A program made the translations under genes and the position numbers. From NCBI GenBank assembly GCA_026874595.1, contig CM049314.1:62778800-62842799 (forward strand): a stretch of 64,000 nt of DNA. The letters run 5' to 3'. Shown here in pieces: positions 22,150-34,805 of this stretch; within the stretch, counting starts at the first letter, position 1, and each line of letters opens with the position of its first letter. Under the pieces are notes generated by a model. The model saw nothing but the letters and a program-made list of their open reading frames with translations. It was not told the origin of the DNA and did no database searches. The DNA comes from Sipunculus nudus (Eukaryota; Annelida; Sipuncula; Golfingiida; Sipunculidae).

Positions 22150-22400
22150 GTTGATCAGGCCCGGTGACTAACGCATCGTGGGACCCTGGCTGTGTATTCA
22201 TCTCTGTTACTAGGTCCTACTACGGATCAACCGCCGAAAGGCGCACTCGATTTTTGGTGAAACGCGGCCATTTGGCACGGCCGTCGTTTAAAGCCTGCAG
22301 ATTGCTCAACCTGGTTTTGGGCCGAAAGTAAAACTCTCAACGCCTCGGCTGGGATTCGATCTCATGATCCTCGATCCTGTGCCACCTTCAGAAGCCGGGA
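22150..22400 (-). mobile_element. Probable tRNA-derived SINE
   Basis: On the minus strand a tRNA-like head reads GGTGGCACAGG (box A-like), then GATCATGAGATCGAATCCCA with a box B-like GATCGAATCC. A non-tRNA body extends toward lower coordinates. Ends and target duplications were not resolved. Confidence 0.45.
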
Positions 22401-22732
22401 AACATGGTTACAAGTTCAACTTGAAATAATTGCTGCCGTTTCGTTGCCCTCTTTTTTGGAAATATAGTATCTACATGAATTAACCCAAATGTAATACACC
22501 TAGGCCCTATAAATATAAAAATATTTTACATATTTTAATTGTAGTAGAAAAAATCTATTTTCTCGTTATAAGTAACATAAATGAATTTAAATCTGGTATC
22601 TTGATTTGTGTCCTTGATGTTTAAGAAAATATAAACATTTCGAAAGTGACAATTTTTTCAAACATGAAGCCTGAAGCCTTGCTACATGCAACTGCAATAC
22701 ATTTAATTTTAAGTAATATGTCAAGTATTCAG

Positions 22733-22735
<3 letters not shown>

Positions 22736-22781
<46 letters not shown>
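22736..22781. repeat. (TA)n microsatellite
   Basis: Uninterrupted TA repeats read directly. Confidence 0.95.
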
Positions 22782-22783
<2 letters not shown>

Positions 22784-23619
22784 ATACTCCTTCCCCGTTT
22801 CCTTGCAAATCCGTAGATATGAATGAGTGTTTTCAAAAATCACGGTTAACAACCCGGTTCAGTGATTAAAAATGCGACATATACCACCAAACTGATTTTA
22901 TCCCTAGGGAGATCTATTGACCATTCCTAACATTTAAATTAATTAATATGTCAGAGTTAGCTCCAAATGTACTCGAAGTACTCGTACTCATGAGAAGTAA
23001 TTGGAATACGCAGTACTCGCATTCGAATACTTTCTTCAAATTGACCTGAGTATTTATACTAGTACACGACTATTATGTAAGTATTCATAAAAAAAGAGCA
23101 CTTGTATGAGTACTTTTGAGTTCTTCAGTTTATGTGGTTTTAATGATACAATTATATATTTATACACAAATAACACATCCATCCAATCATACACACATGC
23201 ATGCATGAAATAAAAAAAAGAATATAAACAACAGGATTGTGATTTGCTGGGTTAACCAAATTAGTTACACAGTACATAAGAAAGAAACAGTATTCTAATC
23301 CAATTAAGGGAAATAGTTGCATGTTCAAGGGTTTCACTAGGGTAGTTCACTAAAATAAATGTCCACCTCTTTGGTCACCAAAGTTCACCATAACGCTTAC
23401 CCATTCAAAAACTGAGAAGTATGAACCAAAGGTTAACATCGATCGGTGTATCAGAGCCCTTGCCTCAGGTATAAGATGAAACCCAGCTCCCAATTATTGC
23501 TGCACTCTCAATCATAGGTGAAGATGAAAACCCAAATCGCAGCTTGCTGGGCAGTTATAATAGACTTTATTAGGTTTATTCCCATTACAAATTCATAGGT
23601 ATTTTTACCTACTGTCCCT

Positions 23620-25085
23620 CTCTTCTTGTTACTTGTTGCTTGTGTCGTACTTACACTTTTGGCGAACGAACATAAAATACTGGTTTTATGAATTTTTGTT
23701 GTAACATGGGGAAAAAGAGCTGGACCATGAAATGCTAGCACTACTGTTGACGACTTTTAATTTATCTTCTTGGGATTATTTAGGGAATGATAAAAGCTAT
23801 CTTACTTAAGCACAGTTCAACTAGTTTTGCTCTAACGTAACGGGCTGTGCAGCATGTCGAACATGCATTGTATGTATAATATAATGTATGTTTTATATCA
23901 GTTGTTTTTATCATGCATGAAAAAAGGATAATCATTATGAAAATGTGTGAAACTTGCTAACAAAATAAAACTATACTTAAAAATTTTCCAGGAGACAGAC
24001 GAATAGCAGGAAAATCATCAGATAATGGCGTTTCGTTCTGGACGAGCATAAGTCGGCTTTATACAATCTTCAAAGTGATTTTTTTTGGCAATGCTAAAAG
24101 TGTCATGATGTAAACGATTTAGGTTTAATCAAAGTTTATACAATTGTCGTCTGTCGTCAAACCGTGACAGAAGCGTGCTTTGATAAAAAAAATTGTTTAA
24201 CTCAAGCCGAAGCAAGTGATTGTTTAATACGACATTTAATGGGAGTCATATAAGAGGATAATATAGAAGATCATTTTCTAAATGGACGATAACATTTAAC
24301 TCACACTAAAGTTGTAAATCTGTCCTTGAAAGCCATTTTCTGATTTAATTCAGTGAGTACAGCAACACAAATGTTACCCAATTATTATCTTTTGTAACTT
24401 CCGCTTCTTACACAGCGTAACTGTTACCAGTAAGCATAAGTGAAGATACATTTGACACATGTCAGAGAGAGTACAATAGAACTTAATGATGTCTATAGCT
24501 CTCTTGGGTATCAACCCAGCCTGTTAAGCGATCTCAACAAATTTAATGATTCATATGAACAGTTATGCAAAACAACTTTTTAAAGTTAAGGTAGACTTTA
24601 ATGGAAACGGCATAAAAACGTACGTCACGTTACAATATGATGATGTATATCTAATGGCGGTTCTGGATTTTATATTAATACAAAAATAATGGAGGAATAT
24701 CTTAAGACAGACTAACAAAAAAGCGACTTGCATTGCTGTTCCTGCAAGTAAATTAGCTTGGGTATGTTTAGTTATGTATTGTTAGCCGTCGTTACAATCA
24801 AAACCAGAGCGAAACCTCACAATGGTTTGAGTACCACGATTTAATTGGTCTTCTCGCGAATGCTGACTAGTTCAGCATGTTTAACGAAAACATAGGGTGG
24901 AAAATTATTGATAAATATTCAATTATCTTTTTTTTGCTCAATCGACAGACAAGATTTACAACGAATTCTTAAAACTAACGGATATCATAACATCTTTTGC
25001 AAAACCTACTTGACCATATCCTTGACATTCTGTACAATTAATTTTGAATTAATACGTTTTAAAGGTACCAGAGAGTCAATGATGA
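23620..25085 (+). repeat. Left arm of the inner inverted duplication
   Basis: Matches the reverse complement of 49,445-51,035. Landmarks: GGCGAACGAACA (23.66/51.00 kb), GGACGAGCATA (24.04/50.65 kb), GCCGTCGTTACAATC (24.79/49.74 kb), ACAACGAATTCTTAAAACT (24.96/49.57 kb). A separate block from the outer arms, or the continuation of the same duplication interrupted by insertions. Confidence 0.85.
23640..23780 (+). pseudogene. Receptor N-terminal fragment
   Basis: Aligns with the receptor fragment on the minus strand at 50,873-51,082 and through it with helix 1 to helix 2 of the intact receptors (VVTWGKR, then the loop before helix 2). Stops are present within 40 codons. Non-functional. Confidence 0.6.
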
Positions 25086-25089
25086 AGCA

Positions 25090-25205
25090 ATTATAGGTAC
25101 AACCAGTCAATGCGCCTACAACACCGAACCCGGTTCCCAAAGCTTTTAAATCTGGAAAAGCAGTCGTCGGTGTGTGGGTTGTTGACAACATCTGCTATAT
25201 TCAAC
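25090..25205 (+). pseudogene. Receptor helix-6 fragment
   Basis: Plus-strand reading gives TPNPVPKAFKSGKAVVGVWVV, which lines up with the loop 3/helix 6 start of the intact receptors (TPNPILIAFKSARATVG). It follows the inner inverted arm directly, as if the middle of a receptor gene had been deleted. Beyond 25,205 I see no clear receptor similarity. Confidence 0.65.
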
Positions 25206-25860
25206 TACCATTTCAAGCAGAGCCCAATTTTTAGTCATTTTGATTTGGCCTTAGCGGATCGGTTTCAACGTTTTTTGTATCCTATATTCAGTCAATACGC
25301 ATTCAACATGAATTTCAGGAAACTGGTCATAAGAAATGGAATTGGTGATGTGTTTTACATTGGTGCTGGTCAAGATGGACAATACACGAGGACAAAATGG
25401 TGACTGCACTGCTATCGGGTATTGGGAATTTATGGTGTGGATATTTCAGGTTTTATTTGAATTATTTCATTGAACTTAAGAACATAAAACAATAGTTATA
25501 GGAGAGGGTCCCCCCCCCAAAAAAAAAAACACTGTATCAAAATATGTATCCCCGAGAGGCAGAGCTATCTCATAGTTAGTATTTGTTAAAATTTGTATGT
25601 GCCGTGCTTTCCAAGACTTTAATTTAAGTTCGAAAATTAAACACTACGTGTGCCACAGAATTATGATGCGACTGATTGCTGCAATCTCAGTCATCAGTCT
25701 TTTAGTCTAATTATATCATTTTCCTGATCAAATTAAACCTGTTTGAAGGAAAGGAAATTGAACAGAGAATATACGGACATTACAGAACAATGTTTCATCA
25801 TAGTCTCTATATAATATGGACAACAATTGCATCTACCATCAACTTTCTCTTTTAATATTT
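25206..25860. other. Intergenic
   Basis: An open frame to 25,403 has no recognised domain and no counterpart elsewhere in the window. The rest contains a C9/A11 homopolymer junction at about 25,510. Nothing else seen. Confidence 0.4.
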
Positions 25861-27130
25861 ATGGTGTTAATGGTTAGTTCTTTATTACTCCGATATTCCC
25901 ATATATGATATTTTTATAAAGTATTTTGTCTTTGAAGTGGACAAGCAAACCATAAAGCTTTTATCAACAAACAGGACAGGACTGCAGAATACTATTCCAC
26001 TGAAATAGCAAATAAATATAGATACACCTTAATGACAGATATTAAAGAAATTATTCAAGTAAGGCATGTCATATGAAATGTTTGTTCAATAGAAATATCG
26101 TAAAAGCCTTGTATGTGGAAAAGAGACTTATTTATCCTGTTATATTTTGTCCTCGTGGCGCCAGATTAGTCTGCCGAGTTCTCTACTGCTTTTAGTCCGA
26201 TTTTCATATCGTCTCTCTGTGCTGTCAGGTTTATATAGGTTTATATAGAAGTTACTGATTTTAATTTATTTGGCTTAGTACGTGTACTCAGAGAAACGTT
26301 AGCGTCTTCTCTTCATTATTTTAATAGAATCAAGTGTCAGGATTTCTGGAAGAAGAATATCTACATGAGGAACACACCAAATAATATCTACATGAGGAAC
26401 ACACCACATAATATCAGTCTTAATTAAGGTATAGCGTTTATATAATTAAATAGTATACGTCTGCTGTATATGCAGTAAATTATATAGGTTTTAAGAAATA
26501 AAGTGTTGATGAGGTATAAATTGAATGAGGCTAAGGATCTCACATTTGCATAATAAGATATTATATTTTAAATAATTATCATACGTGTTTAGATTAACAA
26601 AATATCAACACCTTTACAGAAATTATCAATTTTTATTTACCCAAATTGACCTGAAATTTCCCCGCAAATTTATATATAAAATTTGAGATCATATTCAGTT
26701 CATTATATGTTTTTCCTATTGAAGTTCAGGTCGTGATTTCTTCCTGTCATCTATCTAATAATCGCCTGACACCAAACCGCGCACGACTAATCCACTTATA
26801 GATGTGTAGGAAAATTTATGATCGTAAGATATATTCACATAATTCAACAATAGAGTTCACACTAATCGAAGCAATAGAAGATTGAACTTCTCTTTAGATT
26901 AATGTTTAATAATTGCGGCCATGCTGAGACCATTGCGAGTTTTGTCTCTAGTTTATGTTAGTTCATGTCGCAATTTCTTCATTTATACTGCTAAAGGTCA
27001 CATTTAACGAAAACTCTCACGAACACCTCTAGAAAGATGCAAAATTTAACATTACAGCACCTAAGAAGTAATCCCTTTTATTTTTGTTAAAGTGACTCTC
27101 ACAACACGACATGGATAAAGAGAAGTAGTG
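25860..27130 (+). repeat. Long repeat family, copy 3
   Basis: Directly repeats 27,820-29,100 (for example GGACTGCAGAATACTATTC at 25.98 versus GGACTGCAGAATAATATTC at 27.93 kb). Includes a local doubling of ATATCTACATGAGGAACACACC at 26.36-26.41 kb. Confidence 0.7.
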
Positions 27131-27308
27131 TGTTTAAGGCGTCCGTCCTAGAGTGGGCGGGGTTGCTCGATCATCTGATTTCTTGCCTTGCCTCTGATAC
27201 CAGTGTCTGGAGTTACGCTTGAACGTGGTTCTTGGATACTTATGCGCTGGGCTTTGTGTGGCACCTACAAACTATAGCTAAAGTACTTTACAGTTGCCAG
27301 CTTTTGAA

Positions 27309-27860
27309 GATGTATCCCGGTGGTGCACGTGATGTTATCAAAAATGTTATTGTGACGGAGCTACTTTCTGGCAATTCGTTTCGAACACGACAGTAATTTT
27401 AGGAATAATCCTTTGTCCGGATATTCGCAATGATAAATTATCTCCTTTGTTACTCTCCATATTTTTCTTTGATTTTCTTCTAGGATTCGGAGGAATGATT
27501 AGTGCGTATTTGGGATGGACAGGGCTGGCGGACACAGGCATAATTCTTGGAAATTTTCAGCGGATATTGTTTGCATATGTGTTTCTTGTGTCGATATCGA
27601 TGACGGCAACACTAGCCGTGCTAAAAAGCAATCGTTATCGGGAAACCTGTTCGTTCAGCTGCCTTTGTTACTCGTGAAATGGTGCTTATTTCATGTGCGG
27701 TGATCTGGACCTCTGTTGCTGCCCTTTTTTGGACCTTCAGGTATGACGAATACTTACAAATTGTATCAGACAGTCCGTTGGTCATGGAACAATATAGATC
27801 ACATCAGCTATTTATATTACGGCGTACGTGTTGGTATCCCATATATTTGATATATTTTAG
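27309..27860 (+). pseudogene. Divergent receptor pseudogene, helices 1 to 4
   Basis: ATG 27309 opens VIKNVIVTELLSG, similar to the N-terminus of the intact receptors. After a frameshift near 27,390, VILGIILCPDIRNDKLSPL leads into helix 2 (IFFFDFLLGFGGM, with the conserved Asp). Helix 3 follows (VFLVSISMTATLAVLKSN). A second shift near 27,640 leads to helix 4 with its Trp (VLISCAVIWTSVAALF) and an extracellular loop ending SDSPLVMEQYRS. Nothing beyond helix 4 is found; the long repeat follows. It is much more diverged from the two intact genes than they are from each other, so it represents another branch of the family. Confidence 0.75.
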
Positions 27861-29930
27861 ATGAAAATATTGTATCTTTAGAATAGACAAGAATTATGTT
27901 GTCAGACCATAACGCTGTTATCAACACATAGTGCAGGACTGCAGAATAATATTCAACTACCATAACAAATAAATGAAAAATAACACTTAAATGAGAGAAA
28001 TTACAGAAATGACCTTAGTTAGGTATGCTTAACAATACCTACATAAGTATTACAAGACCCAACCTCTTAAAATATAGGTTCCAAAAAATAAATAGTAACA
28101 GCCTTGTATGCAGAACGGAGGCTTAATAATCCCATTATGATTTGTCATCTCTTGCGCCACATCAGTGTGCCAAGTTCTCTACTGCTACGGGTACAATCTA
28201 CTTGCAGAGAGACATCACATTTCTGCCCTGTCAACTTTATATAGAAGGCGCTGATGTTTATTACATAAAATAATGCAAGATGAAGGGGCTTGATGAATAT
28301 TTTTACCAATAAACACATTTACCATCATCTATTGATTATTTTCAATGCAGTAAATGTCAGCATCTCTGAAAAAAAATAATATCTTCATAAGCACACAATA
28401 ATTTTTTAATAAAGAAATAGCGTCATAATTTAATATTATACTTATGGTGTATTTGAAGTAAATGATATAAGTTTCGCGTCATAAAGTATTTATGAGATAT
28501 AAATGAAATAAGCCTAAGGATCTCGTATTTCATAATAAGAGGTAACATGTTTTGAACAAATACCATACGAGTTCAGATAAACATAATATTCTTACATTCA
28601 CACATATAATAGTTTGTATATTTACCCAAAAGCACCCTAATCTTTTCTGCAAATAAGTATATAAAATAGTGACCATGTTTAGTTTATTTTTTTTTATCTC
28701 CCGGTACTTAAAGTTCAGGGTACGATTTTTGTCCCTTTCATTCCACTTATAATCGCCTGTCACCAAACCGGGCACGGCATATCCACTTAAAGATGTTTAG
28801 GTCCATTTAATGATCATAAGAACAGTATACGTTTTAGAACAATGTGATGTATTCACGATATTCAAAGTTTTCATGACCCAAAGAACATGACAATCTTTAA
28901 AGTATAATGACTGTGGTCATGCCTAGTTCATTGCCTGTTTTGCATCTAGTTTCTGTGAGTTCAGATCGTGTTTTCTTCAGTTATCCTCCTGAACATCACA
29001 TCCTACCAAACCTGTCAAGTAACCATCATATGAAAATGTGCAATGAAACATTAAAGAGCGATCGATTTGGTATGTTACGAAACTGAATTTCAAAGCACGA
29101 GATGGATATATAGACATTTTCTGTTATGTTGAATCAAACCGCCATGCCTTTATAAGCTGTCATATATATCAAACATGATTACCCAGTAATTGTAATGACA
29201 AAACAGGGAGCACAATATTATCCGTTATGATTTTTATTTGGTTTTGGAAAATGATTGAACCATGCTAAAATCATGCAGCACAAGAAGATTAGTGTAATGA
29301 GTTTAGTTTCCGGCCTGTTTAAGCCGAGTAAACTTCATGATTCAATCGAGCATTTTTGTCAACTGCGATGTGTGTATTACGAAAAGCCCTTTGTTCCTAT
29401 GCAAAAAGTAATTATAACATATGGGGAAACATTGTTCAAGGGATTTTATTTGATTTGGTACGAATAATGACACGTCTGATTAAAAGTGAACAGTTTATTA
29501 CCGTGTTAAAATGTTATGGGGTTTCGGCTGATTCGAAATCCCGTATGATAACCAGTACTAAAGATAGTAATGTTCCGATTAAGTTTTGACATATAGTAAA
29601 CATAAAAGGTAAATTATTAAAGAAACATTAACTGTAGCTGCTAAAATGGAAAATACAAAAATTATCACTGTCATCATATTTAAATATGGTGATTCGGATA
29701 ACACTGGTTGAGTTATCGATTACGATTACGATTATTAAACCATTTTATCAGTTGTTATTGATCACGATTTGGGTTTACATTTACCCCAGGTATCTCATTG
29801 TTAGAATTTCAATTCGACAGAATTTTATGTTTCGTATGTGTCATGCTGTTGCATGAATTTTGTAAATTGACATTAGGAGTGTGCCAACAGGCGATGGAGA
29901 AATTCTTAAGCTTGGCTGGACAAAGTGTAA
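27861..29930 (+). repeat. Long repeat family, copy 4
   Basis: The 3' flank of the receptor pseudogene, collinear with copies at 9.1-11.3 and 25.9-27.1 kb. Shared blocks include GCGCCACATCAGTGTGCCAAG (28.15 kb), GGTCATGCCTAGTTCATTG (28.92 kb), GCAGCACAAGAAGATTAG (29.28 kb) and ATAACCAGTACTAAAG (29.55 kb). No conserved coding frame. Confidence 0.7.
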
Positions 29931-30539
29931 CATAAATATTCTGATATAATCCCATAAATAAAAATATTGCTAAATCATTCCGTTTTTCTCACGACAGACG
30001 TGTTGACTGTCTCTCCACTCGAGTTAGTTTATGACACAGAATAATGATGCGAATAACCGCTGTTATCATCATGTTAATTTGTTTAGAAATGCTGGACATT
30101 TCAATTTGAATCTCCATGTATAAAGGATAACTTTTCATGTGTGATCTATACATATATATTATATTTATTACATATTATACCCAAAGATGGCACTCAGTAA
30201 TTTCCGGTTAGGTGCAGGTGCATCTGCTCATCACTAAAGGTTGACGTAAACATAAACAATTAAGTTTAAGCACACTTGATAAATTTGTCTAAATTATGCT
30301 TATGCTTAGAAATGTGTCAGATGATGGTACTGTTTCTCCCAAAGCCATGATCTTGACATGTCCTTCATGATTTATCTCACTTTAGAAGTTTACTTAGAGT
30401 TATAATAATATAAACTTAATAATATGAACTTACTTATTTTAAATGGATTGCACAAATAGTTATACTAACTAATCAACACACACAACATGGCTCAGATGAG
30501 GGCGTTCGGTAGTTTATAGGGGTGGAGGAAACAATTGAA

Positions 30540-30725
30540 CCCGGAGAAAACCACCTAATTTGGACGGCAACTACAACCCACTCTCATAGCCACTTCGGGA
30601 ATCGACTCGGGACGCCAACGGAGATAGCCGAGCGTTTTACCCCTCGACTGTCCAGGGCCTACTCGAATCCGGACCGCTAGCCGAGAGAGCCGAGCATTTA
30701 ACCCCAGGAATGTCCATGTCCAATG
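30540..30725 (-). mobile_element. SINE-like element with two tRNA-like heads
   Basis: On the minus strand two successive heads are seen: GCTCGGCTCTCTCGGCTAGC...GATTCGAGTAGG and GCTCGGCTATCTCCGTTGGC...GTCGATTCCCG, each with box A-like and box B-like parts. They are followed by a body ending GGTTTTCTCCGGGTTC. This fits a dimeric tRNA-derived SINE. Confidence 0.5.
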
Positions 30726-30899
30726 ATATGTACTGACCATGATTGGGAAACTGACCCTGAGGGTATATTGAATTATTATAGTGTATTGAATTGGTACACA
30801 TATACACATATACTGGTTTAAAGGACACTGGATAAAACCACAGCTGAGAAAATGACATAACTGTTTTTATTTGATGGTCTCAAAAACAGAAAAAAATAC

Positions 30900-31200
30900 A
30901 GGTGGGGCCATCAGTCTCCGCAACCGACAATATTCAAGGCACGATTCATGACAATCCATGCTTCAATTATCCAGGTACTGGAGGTTTAGTATAAAAAAAA
31001 ACTTTAATTATTCTGGGGGGTACTTACGAGCCCAATAGCTACGAGGATACAGGATGCAGTGACCTTATTCCGTGTTTTCCAGGAGACTTTTCATTACCCT
31101 ACCTGCATATTTATTTACAAGTTTCTAGGGTTAGCGGTTACGATTTGTGCCCTGCTAACGGACGGTCGGACGGACAATGTGCCATTCCTATACCTCAGTG
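30900..31200 (-). repeat. 335-bp satellite family, single unit in reverse
   Basis: Reverse complement of the 11.4-kb unit (GGTGGGGCCATCAGTCT, GGGGGGTACTTACGAGCCC, GATTTGTGCCCTGCTAACGG). Confidence 0.7.
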
Positions 31201-31219
31201 GACTTTCCGTCTGCTGAGC

Positions 31220-32440
31220 TAAAAAAATGAACGCCTAGTTCAGTGCGTTTTTCTGTCTCCAGGTACTGAAAGTTCAAATCCTTTTATAATCCTGATAATC
31301 GCCTTATATCAACTGCTGCATGACAGACCCTCCTAAAGATGCGTAGGATCATTTATAATCCTAAGAACAGTGTCGTTGGTGGAACAATTTAATGGAATTC
31401 ACGATAATCAAAGCGAAACGAAATTGAACTTTTCTTTAGATATATGTTTGATAATTGTTGGTCATGCTGAGATCATAGCGTGTTTGTCTCTAGGTGTTTT
31501 CAGTTCAGTTAGATCACGCCGCCTTGTTTGAAGAACAATAATTACCGGAAAATTGTGATGGAGAAAAAGGTGAACACAATCTTTATCCATTATTGCTTTT
31601 ATTGGTCCTTGGTTAAATAATTTGACATTTTGCTGAAATTATAAAGCACAAGAAGAGGGTGTATAATGAGTTAAGTTTCCGTCCCGTATAAGATGTTTGA
31701 TTGCCTCTAGCATCTTTGTTGTGTATAACGAAGATTTATAATGTCATCGGGCATCTTTCTGTGTATAACTAAGATTTATAAAGCCATCAGTTATTTTAGT
31801 GGTTTTTAATGAAGATTTATAATGTCATCCGGCATCTTTGCGGTATATAACAAAGATTTATAATGCCATCAGGTATCTTGGCTGTGTATAACGAATATTT
31901 ATAATGCCATCGCGTATCTTTGCGGTGAATGACGAAAGATTTATAATGCCATTAGGCATCTTTGGTGTGTATAATGAAAATTAATAATTCCGTCAGGCAT
32001 CTTTGCTGTGTATAACAAAGATTTATAATGCTACTGGGCATCTTTGCTAACTGCGATTTGTGTATTACGAAAGGCACTTTGTTACTTTGCTATAAGCAAT
32101 TTCAACACGTGGAGAGAAAAAAACTTCTCGCTGGATTCTATTTGCCTTGACCTTTTCTTTTTGGTCGGAGAGCAATATTTTTATTTTATCGTTTAAGTTC
32201 TAGTACAATGTTGCAAATTTATTACGCTGTTTCTGGTCTAAGGTTTATAAAAGAATTCATATATCTGATTACATTATATGTTCCAGGTATAGATATACCT
32301 GACTACGTTATCACTCTTCAGGTGGTGAAAAGTTTTCCATCCTACATACTCTGATGATTTACGAATTGTACAATCAATAACATGTAATATAAATAACACA
32401 TCTGATTAAATTAAAGATTAAGTTTCCGACATAATGGTTA
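31220..32440 (+). repeat. Long repeat family, copy 5, with expanded minisatellite
   Basis: Partial copy (GATGCGTAGGATCATTTATAAT at 31.34 kb; GGTCATGCTGAGATCATAG at 31.46 kb; CACAAGAAGAGGGTGTATAA at 31.65 kb). In place of the single ATTTATAATGCCATCGGGCATC block of copy 2 it holds a ~42-bp tandem expansion at 31,700-32,050. Confidence 0.65.
31700..32050. repeat. Minisatellite, ~42-bp period, about 8 copies
   Basis: Repeated GTGTATAACGAAGATTTATA followed by ATGCCATCGGGCATCTTTGC with substitutions. The first repeat-to-repeat step is 42 bp. Confidence 0.85.
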
Positions 32441-32559
32441 TTTCAAATTCTAAATATTAACTTGAGCCAAAAAAAAGTCATCGTACATGCATGGTATTTA
32501 TGTGCATTGTTTGTAAACATATAATCTATACAAATGATCGACCCAGGGGTCATGACGCT

Positions 32560-34020
32560 CAGCTGGCTAAGAATTTTATCTGAATGCCAAATTTTGTAGG
32601 ATGTATCCTCACTCAACTGAAGCATAGCTCGGAGGATATTGGTAACAGAGACCTAATTTCAGGCTCCAAGGAGAAATTTCTTGGACCCTCTAGATGTCAT
32701 ATTAAAAGGTTCTAGTTGTAATAATTACAATATGTGCCCTGTTAACGGACGACCGAATCTTTGAAGGTCTCAATAATTAAACAAAGTAATAAAGGAAATG
32801 CGAAAAAAAAATGAAAAACATATCCTGGTGGAGCCACCGGTCTGCAGGAACTGATGAAACGCTCCATGATGAATGTGCATGCGCAGAATCATGGGGATGA
32901 ATGCATCAGTTGTTCAGAATCTGGAGGGTTTTTTTTTATCAAATTTTTAATAATACTGAATGGTACTTACAAGACCTATAGCTCAAAGGATATGAGTAAC
33001 AGAAACCCGAGTTTCAAGTTTCCAAGGAGATTTTTTATGCACCTCCCAGCATGTTAAATAGTTGAATGGTTAAGATTTGTAACCTGTTAATTGACGATTG
33101 CACCTATTAAGGTCTTAAAAGTAGAGAAATGCGCAAAAAAATAAAAAAAATCCAGGTGCGCAAGCAGTCTGCAGGAACTGTTAAAACAGTCTATGATTAA
33201 TATGCATGCAAAGAACCTTGGTGATCAATGCAACGGTTGTTCAGATACTGGACTTTTGTATCAAATGTTAATTATTCTGAGGGTATTTCTGAGCCCCATA
33301 ACTCGGAGGATATGAGTAACAGAGACCTAAGTTCTTATTTTCAAAGAAACTTTCCATGGACCTCCATGGATGTCAAGTTTGAAGATTCAACGTCAAATTG
33401 TTTCGATTTGTGCTCTGTTTATAGATGGCTACATCTTTCAAGGTCTCATGTATAGAGAAAAAATGTTTAAAAAATAAAGAAAACCTAGGTGGCGCCTACA
33501 GTCTGCAGTAACTGATGAAACAATCCATGATGAATATGCATGCAGAGAATCATGTTAATCAACCTAATTTCAGGTTTCCAAGGAAAACTTTTATAGACCT
33601 CCCTGGATGGGAAGAAAGATGATTCTAGGTCCAATGGTTCCGATGTGTGCCCTTTTAACGGACAACCACATCTTTGAAGGTCTCAAAAAATAGAAAAAAA
33701 ACAAATGCGTAAACTTTCGAAACAAACCCAAATGGGGCCACCAGTCTACAAGAACTGATGAATCACTCCAGGATGAATATACATACAAAGAATCATCGTA
33801 ATCAATGTATTAGTTGTTCGGGTACTGGAGCTTTTGTATCAAAGTTATAATTATTCTGGAGGATATTTCTTAGCCCCATAGCACAGAAAATATGAGTAAC
33901 AGGGACACAATTTCACGTTTCCAGGAAGATGTTTCACGGACCTCCCTGGATGTCTAGTTACAAGATTCCAAGTCCAGCGTTGACGATTGATGCCTCGTTA
34001 ACGGACAGACGGACAGAAGG
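32560..34020 (-). repeat. 335-bp satellite family array in reverse orientation
   Basis: Four or so units in the opposite orientation to 11.4-14.5 kb. Each unit has a GAGACCTAATTTCAGGTTTCC-like block, a GTGCCCTGTTAACGGAC-like block, GGTGGCGCC-type sequence by GTCTGCAGGAACTGATGAA, and CATGCAGAGAATCATG. The last unit ends in GGACAGACGGACAGAAGGAC near 34.0 kb. Confidence 0.8.
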
Positions 34021-34637
34021 ACGACGGACAAAGAGTGATCGCTATAAAATAATAACTTGGAGTCGGTTCACTGACAGTTCGCACTGAAGATGTTTGTCCC
34101 AGAGGATTACACGTGAGGCTGATGGAATCATGTTGAATACGTACTGTACTAAAGCTTGAAAATACGTCCATTACAACAGCACAGGTGTGACTCCTCATGG
34201 AACAGTACATTTTACGGTCATCGGACAGTCCGTAGGGAATCTTGCCCGCTTATATGTAACGTCCGTAGCAACAGCACGGTGCCATAATCAAGGACCACCG
34301 AAAATGGGAACACGGGCAGATTGGCAGATATGAACTTTCAATAATAATAATAATATTATATCAGTATACTTAAGTGATTAATTTATACATATTTATGATG
34401 AATCTGGAACATAATAAGGTTAATACGATAGTTTTTATAAATAAATTCGGACATGAGAGCGACATATCCAAAGTTTTATTAGTTGTAATATAATGATACT
34501 GATCATATTTTGAGGTTGAATGTTTAAAAAGTATTCGAATCACTCTATTTCAGTTTTAAGGGTTGGCGGATATGTATATTCGGCTACAAACTGAATTCTG
34601 AGTATCATTGTTTAACATCATATGTCAAATTCACTTA
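34020..34637. other. Intergenic
   Basis: No gene or repeat recognised apart from a short (AAT)n run at about 34,340. Confidence 0.5.
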
Positions 34638-34805
34638 CCGTATTTCCTTGATCAAACGGCGGGCCTTAAATAGTCGCCTGCCTTTTTTAATGTCCCGGTC
34701 AAAGCATTGTCTTAAAAAAATAAACGCCGCCCTTATTTGAAACCCGTCTTGTTCAGAAGCTGGGTACCTGAGTAGTATCCCTGTTTGCCGCTAGATGTCA
34801 CACAA
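34638..34805 (+). repeat. Dispersed repeat (MITE- or SINE-like), plus orientation
   Basis: CCGTATTTCCTTGATCAAAC...ATAAACGCCGCCCTTATTTG...CTAGATGTCACAC. The reverse complement of 37,128-37,297 matches it over its whole length. No open frame. Confidence 0.65.

Larger units (their letters stand above)
21660..23620. other. Intergenic, with SINE-like and TA-repeat sequence
   Basis: No gene supported. Contains a probable tRNA-derived SINE at 22,150-22,400 and a (TA)n tract at 22,736-22,781. The rest is AT-rich without recognisable structure. Confidence 0.5.

Noticed and set aside
31700-32050. Regular repeats considered as a CRISPR array
   Set aside because: Units are contiguous without unique spacers, and the setting is eukaryotic; it is a minisatellite.
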